From: VAXT01 sp964591295
GTDB lineage: Bacteria; Actinomycetota; Thermoleophilia; Gaiellales; Gaiellaceae
Assembly (NCBI GenBank): GCA_964591295.1
Contig: CAZQAG010000078.1
Location: 1 to 10,368, forward strand
Direction: 5' to 3'
Length of the DNA: 10,368 bases
The position numbers were made by a program, and so were the translations under genes. A model generated the notes under the pieces. It ran no database searches, was not told where the DNA came from, and saw nothing but the letters and a program-made list of their open reading frames with translations. Shown in pieces: positions 5,777 through 10,368 of the stretch; position 1 is the stretch's first letter; each line of letters opens with the position of its first letter.

Positions 5777-8700
5777 CTACGACGGACGCGTGGGGGCAGC
5801 CGACAGACGCGCAACCGCCGCGACGTTGCCCTTCTGCTCGTACAGGCGCCGCGCGTCCTCCACTAGACGCGACGCCTCCTCGCCTGGGCCAACGACTTCG
5901 GCGAGCGCCATGAGTGCTCGTGCCTCGAGATCGGGATGGTCCGTCGTCTGGGCCGCGGCGAGTGCCTCACGCGCCAGCGACTCCGCCGCCTGAGGATCGC
6001 GCCCCGCCGTGGCTCGAGCCCGCGCCGTGTGCCAGAGCACCTGGGTGACGACGTCAGCCTCCGCCGCGTGCTCTTCGCTGACCTTCGAGATCTCTTCCGC
6101 CTCCTCGTGCTCGCCGGCCAGGCAGAGCGCGTCTGCGAGGAACGCGGCCGTTGTCGACATGATGCTCGTCGCGCCCATTTTCATGAGCGTCTCGTGCGCC
6201 CAGCGCAAGATCGCAACGGCCTCCTCGGGGCGACCGGCCAATTGCTCGATCTGGGCACCCATCACCGACCGCGCCGCAATCCGGAACCGCTGGCCGAGCT
6301 CTTCGTGAATCTCGCGAGCGCGTGCCTGCAGGGCCCGTGCCCCCTCGAAGTCACCCTGCATCGCGCGGAGGCCGGCGAGCACGCCGGTCACCGAGGCTTC
6401 CAGCGAGCGATTCTCGGGATGCTCTGACAGGTACTGCTCGCAGCGCTCGACCGCCTCCGGGACCGGCGTGGGCCCGTAGTAGAGCGCCTGAGCAAGATGG
6501 GAAGTGATCGTGGCGACCTCGGCGGCATCCCCCGCCCTCAAGGCGTGCTCCAGCGCGTGCTCGAGAGCAGCGGCGCGCTCACCCCAGTGGCAGGCGTTGA
6601 CGTAGACCTCGCTCTTCAGCCACCACGCCTTCGCGAGCCCGAGGTCGTCGCCGAGCTCCTCGAGCTGCGGGATCGTCCGCTCGACCACCTCGGTGATCTC
6701 GGCGACCGATCCCTCCGGCTGGGTGAACGTGCGGAAGAACTCCCGCTCGATGGTCGTGCGCAACTCGAGCCGCCGGTCCCCGGCCGCCGCAGCGGCCTCC
6801 ATCGCCTCGTCCAGGACACCTTCGGCCTCTGCGAAGTCGCCGGTGCGCATGAGCGCGCTCCCGAGCTCGGGTAGCAGCTCCCGGCGCAGCGCATGGTCCG
6901 TTGGGAGAAGCGAAATTGAGCGGCCGAGCAGGCTGACGGCCGCGGCCAGGTCGCCGCGGGCGACGATTGCGCGGCGACCCGCGACAGCGAGCCGTTCGCC
7001 TGCCCTGATCCCGAGCTCGAGACCCTCTTCGCCCACCGGGCCGAGCTCCTCTCGGTAGCGAAACGCCTGCTCGAGGTGGTAGCCGAGAATCTCCTCGAGC
7101 TCGTTCGCCCGCTCGCCCGCCGTGCGCTCGAGCCAGTGGGCGAACCGCTCGTGCAGCTCGGCCCGGGTTTCCTTCGGGATCGCGAGGTAGGCGGCGTCGC
7201 GGATGAGCGCGTGCCGGAAGCGAAAGGCGTCCTCCCACGGGAAGATCGAGCGGGCGGGCCGGATCAGGTCCTTGCGCACCAGCGTCATCAGCCGTGCGGT
7301 CAGCGAGTCTCGGTCCTCCTCGCCCGAGAGATCGGCGACCGCTCCGCGCCAGAAGTCCCTCCCGATCACGGAAGCTCGTTCGATCGCGGCCCGCTCCTCG
7401 GGCTCGAGGCGGTCGAGGCGCGCGGCGAGCAGGGCGTGAATGGACGGCGGCATCTCCCCGCCGGGAGCGTCGTCCTTGGTCATCATCGCGAGCATCTGCT
7501 CGACGAAGAGCGGGTTGCCCTCCGCCGCCTCGGCGATCTTCGCGAGCACACCGGAGCTGAGGTCGGCTTCGCCACGCAGGAGCTCCAACAGCGAGTCGGC
7601 CTCTTGCTCTGAGAGAGGCTCGAGCGTGATCGAGTCCGCGTTCGGTCTCACGGCAAGCCAAGTTGGTTGCTTGTCGAGTAGCTCGGGTCGCGCGAGGCAA
7701 ACGACGAGGATGGGCGCGTCCCGGCTCCAGCCGACGAGGTACTCGACGAGGTCGAGGAAGGTCGGCTCGGCCCACTGGAGATCGTCGAAGCCGACGATGA
7801 GCGGACGATCGCGCGCCAGGTGCTCGAACAGCCGGCGGACGGCCCAGAGAGTCTCGTCGGCGGCTCCGGCGACCTCGCCGACGCCGATTGCCGCCGCCAC
7901 GCTCGCTGCGACGCGGCTCGCATCCTCTTCCCCTTCGAGCAGCCCTTCGATCTGCGCCTGCGTCAGGTCGCCGGCAGCCTCGCGAACGACGTCACGGAGC
8001 GGCCAGTACGTGATTCCCTCGCCGTACGGAAGACAGTGGCCCACGAGGACGGACGCCTCGTCGCGAACACTGCTGCGCAGCTCGTTGGCAAGCCTGGACT
8101 TCCCGATCCCTGCCGGACCGAGGACCGTGATCAGCCGGCAGGAGCGTTCCTCGACGGCACCGTCGAACGCGGCTCGGAGCTGCGCGAGCTCGGGTTCTCT
8201 GCCGATCATCGGCGAGTCGAACCGACGGGCAAACGACGGTGCGCCTTCGAGGATCCCGATCAGCTGCCAGGCTTCGACCGCTTCGGCCTTTCCCTTCAGG
8301 TTCAGCGGCGAGACAGGCTCGACGAGCGCGGCGTTCTCGACGAGCACCCTCGTCGGCTCCCCGATCAGGATCTCTCCGCCGCGGGCCGCTTTCTCCAGCC
8401 GCTCTGCGACGACGACTGCGTGGCCTGTGGCGAAGGCCTGGCCTGAGGCGGGATCGCCCGCGACCACTTCGCCCGTGTTGATGCCCGTACGGACGGAGAG
8501 CTCGACGTCGTAGTCGCGCAGAAGCTCGCCGTTCAGGTCGGCCAGCGCGGTGCGCAGATCCACGGCGGCCCTCACCGCCCGCAGCGCGTCGTCGTCGTGG
8601 GCCGTCGGGATGCCGAAGACCGCCATGACCGCGTCGCCGATGAACTTCTCGACCGTCCCACCGTGCCGCTCGAGGACGGCGCTCGTCACCTCGAAGTACC

Positions 8701-8806
8701 GGGCCATCACCCGCTGAACGACTTCCGGGTCGAGCCGTTCTCCGAGCGGCGTCGAGTCGGCCACGTCGCAGAAGAGGACCGTCACGGTCTTGCGCAAAAC
8801 GGCCAT
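5777..8806 (-). CDS. Class III cyclase-domain / STAND AAA ATPase / TPR regulator
   Basis: A 1009-residue soluble multidomain signalling protein, no transmembrane segment. Residues 1-185 are a class III nucleotidyl cyclase catalytic domain: metal-binding D14 (FCDVADST) and D58 (FIGDAVMAVFG), K54 at the base-selecting lysine site, and R136 in VAERLE. The transition-state asparagine is V132 and the partner base-selecting Asp/Thr position appears to be F125, so catalysis is doubtful. Residues about 200-480 are a STAND-type ATPase module with MIGRE (200-204), Walker A GPAGIGKS (230-237) and Walker B LIVGFDDLQWAE (336-347). The remainder, from about 615, is helical TPR-like repeats. This architecture is common and expanded in actinobacteria; it is likely a sensor or regulator, target unknown. 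ATG 8806 has no Shine-Dalgarno sequence and sits 6 bases after a TACACT box. It is divergent from ffh and followed closely by the dodecin-like gene. Confidence 0.92.
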   Translation of the reverse strand: MAVLRKTVTVLFCDVADSTPLGERLDPEVVQRVMARYFEVTSAVLERHGGTVEKFIGDAVMAVFGIPTAHDDDALRAVRAAVDLRTALADLNGELLRDYDVELSVRTGINTGEVVAGDPASGQAFATGHAVVVAERLEKAARGGEILIGEPTRVLVENAALVEPVSPLNLKGKAEAVEAWQLIGILEGAPSFARRFDSPMIGREPELAQLRAAFDGAVEERSCRLITVLGPAGIGKSRLANELRSSVRDEASVLVGHCLPYGEGITYWPLRDVVREAAGDLTQAQIEGLLEGEEDASRVAASVAAAIGVGEVAGAADETLWAVRRLFEHLARDRPLIVGFDDLQWAEPTFLDLVEYLVGWSRDAPILVVCLARPELLDKQPTWLAVRPNADSITLEPLSEQEADSLLELLRGEADLSSGVLAKIAEAAEGNPLFVEQMLAMMTKDDAPGGEMPPSIHALLAARLDRLEPEERAAIERASVIGRDFWRGAVADLSGEEDRDSLTARLMTLVRKDLIRPARSIFPWEDAFRFRHALIRDAAYLAIPKETRAELHERFAHWLERTAGERANELEEILGYHLEQAFRYREELGPVGEEGLELGIRAGERLAVAGRRAIVARGDLAAAVSLLGRSISLLPTDHALRRELLPELGSALMRTGDFAEAEGVLDEAMEAAAAAGDRRLELRTTIEREFFRTFTQPEGSVAEITEVVERTIPQLEELGDDLGLAKAWWLKSEVYVNACHWGERAAALEHALEHALRAGDAAEVATITSHLAQALYYGPTPVPEAVERCEQYLSEHPENRSLEASVTGVLAGLRAMQGDFEGARALQARAREIHEELGQRFRIAARSVMGAQIEQLAGRPEEAVAILRWAHETLMKMGATSIMSTTAAFLADALCLAGEHEEAEEISKVSEEHAAEADVVTQVLWHTARARATAGRDPQAAESLAREALAAAQTTDHPDLEARALMALAEVVGPGEEASRLVEDARRLYEQKGNVAAVARLSAAPTRPS

Positions 8807-8812
8807 GTGACG

Positions 8813-8818
8813 AGTGTA
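8813..8818 (-). promoter_or_regulatory. Candidate -10 box of the cyclase-ATPase gene (leaderless)
   Basis: TACACT on the minus strand lies exactly 6 bases before the ATG at 8806, and no ribosome binding site intervenes. This fits a leaderless transcript starting at the ATG. The -35 region, about 8836-8842, is not recognisable and overlaps the corresponding region for ffh. Confidence 0.55.
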
Positions 8819-8860
8819 CGACGGTGGCTCGGCCGCTCCGAGAGGCGGAGGGGTGCTGAG

Positions 8861-8866
8861 TACACT
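8861..8866 (+). promoter_or_regulatory. Candidate -10 box of ffh (leaderless)
   Basis: TACACT lies exactly 6 bases before the GTG start of ffh at 8873. The nearest GGAGGGG (8847-8853) ends about 19 bases upstream, too far to act as a ribosome binding site for this start. It mirrors the box for the divergent cyclase gene in both sequence and spacing. Confidence 0.55.
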
Positions 8867-8872
8867 GCGGCG

Positions 8873-10210
8873 GTGTTCGACACCCTCTCAGACAGGCTCC
8901 AGGCCGCTTTGCACGACGTTCGGGGCCGGGGAAGACTCGACGAGGACGCCGTTTCGCGCGCGATGCGCGAGGTCCGCCTCGCGCTGCTCGAGGCAGACGT
9001 CAACTTCAAGGTCGTAAAGGACTTCGTGGCGCGAGTGCGCGCGCGGGCGCTCGGCGCAGACGTTACGAAGAGCCTGACGCCGGGTCAGGAGGTCGTCCGC
9101 ATCGTCCACGACGAGCTGACGACGCTCATGGGCAGCGGCGACTCCAAGCTGGCCTTCGCGAGCAATTCGCCGACAGTGATCCTCCTTGCGGGCCTGCAGG
9201 GATCGGGCAAGACGACGGCAGCCGCGAAGCTCGCGCTGCTCCTGCGCAAGGAGGGGCATACGCCCGCGCTCGTCGCCGCCGATCTCGAGCGTCCCGCGGC
9301 CGTCGAGCAGCTCGAGCAACTCGGGCGGGAGCTCCAGATCCCGGTCTACACGGCCGGCGATCCGGTCGCGGCGGCGACCCAGGGGATCGAGCAGGCGCGC
9401 ACTCAGGGACGCGACGTGGTCATCCTCGACACCGCGGGGCGCCTGCACGTCGATGAGCCGTTGATGGAGGAGCTGGCCGCGGTGCGCAAGGCGGCGAAGC
9501 CCACGAACGTCCTCCTCGTCCTGGACGCGATGACGGGACAGGAGGCCGTCTCGGTCGCCGAGGCCTTCCACGAGCGGGTCGCGTTCGACGGCGTCATCCT
9601 CACGAAGCTCGACGGCGACGCTCGGGGCGGCGCTGCGCTCTCGGTACGCGCAGTCACCGGGAAGCCGGTCAAGTTCGCGTCGATCGGCGAGAAGCTCGAC
9701 CAGCTGGAGTACTTCCACCCCGACCGGATGGCCTCGCGCATCCTCGGCATGGGCGACGTCCTGACGTTGATCGAGAAGGCCGAGGAGGCGGTCGAGGAGG
9801 ACGAGCAGGCGCGCCTCGAGCAGCAGCTGCTCTCCGGCGAGTTCACGTTCGACGACTTCCTCTCGAGCTACAAGATGCTGCGGCGAATGGGGCCGCTGAA
9901 AGGCGTGCTCTCGATGATCCCTGGAGTTGGCAAGCAGCTCCAGGGGCTGGACGTGAACGAGAGGGACATGGCCCGCGTCGAGGCGATCGTGCTCTCGATG
10001 ACGCCGAAGGAGCGGAGCATGCCGCACCTGATCGACGGGTCGCGGCGGAAGCGGATCGCGGCGGGCAGCGGGACGACGATCCAGCAGGTCAACCAGCTGC
10101 TTTCGGCGAGAAAACAGATGCAGAAGATGATGAAGCAGATGAAAAAGGGCAAGATGCCGGGGCTCCCACCGGAGCTTTTGAAGCAAGCCCAACAGCAGGG
10201 CCGTCGATGA
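8873..10210 (+). CDS. ffh: Signal recognition particle protein Ffh (SRP54)
   Basis: SRP GTPase that binds 4.5S RNA and signal sequences at the ribosome exit and docks on FtsY. The 445 residues are full length. The N domain begins VFDTLSDRLQAAL and contains EVRLALLEADVNFKVVKDF. G domain motifs are G1 GLQGSGKTT (107-115), D137-L-E-R140-P, G3 DTAGR (186-190) and G4 TKLD (244-247). The methionine-rich M domain, about 300-435, has the RNA-contacting SRRKRIAAGSGT (390-401 region) and a Met/Lys helix MQKMMKQMKKGKMPG. GTG 8873 is chosen because it matches the conserved Ffh start; the longer frame upstream runs antisense over the cyclase gene. It is followed after 46 bases by rpsP, the usual actinobacterial order. 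Confidence 0.97.
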   Translation: MFDTLSDRLQAALHDVRGRGRLDEDAVSRAMREVRLALLEADVNFKVVKDFVARVRARALGADVTKSLTPGQEVVRIVHDELTTLMGSGDSKLAFASNSPTVILLAGLQGSGKTTAAAKLALLLRKEGHTPALVAADLERPAAVEQLEQLGRELQIPVYTAGDPVAAATQGIEQARTQGRDVVILDTAGRLHVDEPLMEELAAVRKAAKPTNVLLVLDAMTGQEAVSVAEAFHERVAFDGVILTKLDGDARGGAALSVRAVTGKPVKFASIGEKLDQLEYFHPDRMASRILGMGDVLTLIEKAEEAVEEDEQARLEQQLLSGEFTFDDFLSSYKMLRRMGPLKGVLSMIPGVGKQLQGLDVNERDMARVEAIVLSMTPKERSMPHLIDGSRRKRIAAGSGTTIQQVNQLLSARKQMQKMMKQMKKGKMPGLPPELLKQAQQQGRR

Positions 10211-10240
10211 CTTTGCAACAGTCTGTTGCTAAGTCTCTTA
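10211..10240 (+). promoter_or_regulatory. Inverted repeats between ffh and rpsP
   Basis: A locally AT-rich gap holds CTT-t-GCAACA-GTC-TGTTGC-t-AAG (10211-10233), a hairpin of 6 + 3 base pairs with one mismatch. The AAG arm (10231-10233) can instead pair with CTT at 10237-10239 in TAAG-TCT-CTTA, so the two hairpins exclude each other. It lacks a U-tract and so is not a standard terminator. It could tune ffh/rpsP read-through or mRNA processing, or contain a promoter; no clear choice from sequence. Confidence 0.35.
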
Positions 10241-10256
10241 GGCTCGAGGAGGTGCG

Positions 10257-10368
10257 ATGGCAGTTCGCATGCGTTTGACCCGAGTCGGGTCGAAGAAGAA
10301 TCCGATCTATCGGGTCGTGGTCGCCGACTCGCGCTCGCCGCGCGACGGCAAGTTCATCGAGATCGTCG
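10257..10368 (+). CDS. rpsP: 30S ribosomal protein bS16 (5' part, cut by window end)
   Basis: Small-subunit assembly protein of the ribosome. The 37 visible codons read MAVRMRLTRVGSKKNPIYRV followed by VVADSRSPRDGKFIEIV, the highly conserved start of bS16. A strong GAGGAGG (10246-10252) precedes the ATG by 4 bases. In actinobacteria rpsP usually leads on to a KH-domain protein, rimM, trmD and rplS, which would lie beyond the window. Confidence 0.97.
   Translation, partial: MAVRMRLTRVGSKKNPIYRVVVADSRSPRDGKFIEIV

Noticed and set aside
5065..5814. 249-codon minus-strand frame across both dodecin-type genes
   Set aside because: Out of frame with two supported genes; only the proline-rich middle part could be real.
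8597..8872. Upstream extension of ffh
   Set aside because: Antisense to the cyclase gene; conserved Ffh sequence begins at GTG 8873.

Overview
This is a GC-rich chromosomal window from an actinobacterium, probably class Thermoleophilia (Gaiellales/Solirubrobacterales-like). That placement is an inference from the smc, ftsY, ffh, rpsP gene order, the very high third-position GC, GTG starts, apparently leaderless promoters, a large cyclase-ATPase regulator and threonine-rich small secreted proteins. It was not confirmed by any search.

Layout, left to right. (1) Bases 1-2475 (+) carry almost all of smc, the condensin ATPase. It has intact head motifs but coiled-coil arms about half the usual length. 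(2) Bases 2472-2814 (-) carry a MmcQ/YjbR-family gene broken by a one-base frameshift in a C-run. Its stop codon overlaps the smc stop. (3) Bases 2840-3790 (+) carry ftsY, the SRP receptor. (4) Bases 3791-5076 form a lower-GC accessory segment: a secreted Cys/Trp/His-rich protein, a 41-residue membrane peptide coupled to it, and a short convergent secreted protein with two PD40/TolB-like repeats. (5) Bases 5077-5136 hold a second, diverged copy of the last 20 codons of ftsY, still ending in a stop that overlaps the stop of the next gene. The accessory segment therefore looks like an insertion at the ftsY 3' end. (6) Bases 5133-5741 (-) hold a dodecin lacking the flavin-binding residues, a proline-rich stretch of doubtful coding status, and a second small dodecin-like protein. 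(7) Bases 5777-8806 (-) hold a 1009-residue cyclase-domain/STAND ATPase/TPR protein. (8) Bases 8873-10210 (+) hold ffh, the SRP GTPase. (9) From base 10257 rpsP (ribosomal protein bS16) begins and runs off the window.

Functionally, the backbone is housekeeping: chromosome organisation (Smc), co-translational membrane targeting (FtsY and Ffh, the two partner GTPases) and ribosome synthesis (bS16). Between them lie a signalling ATPase that probably shares a transcript with the dodecin-like gene, and an accessory island of small exported proteins.

The observations most worth following are the duplicated ftsY terminus bracketing the island, the mirrored TACACT-N6-start arrangement between the cyclase gene and ffh, the symmetrically shortened Smc, and the pair of dodecin-type proteins without the classical flavin site. 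I saw no tRNA, rRNA, CRISPR array, transposase or integrase.
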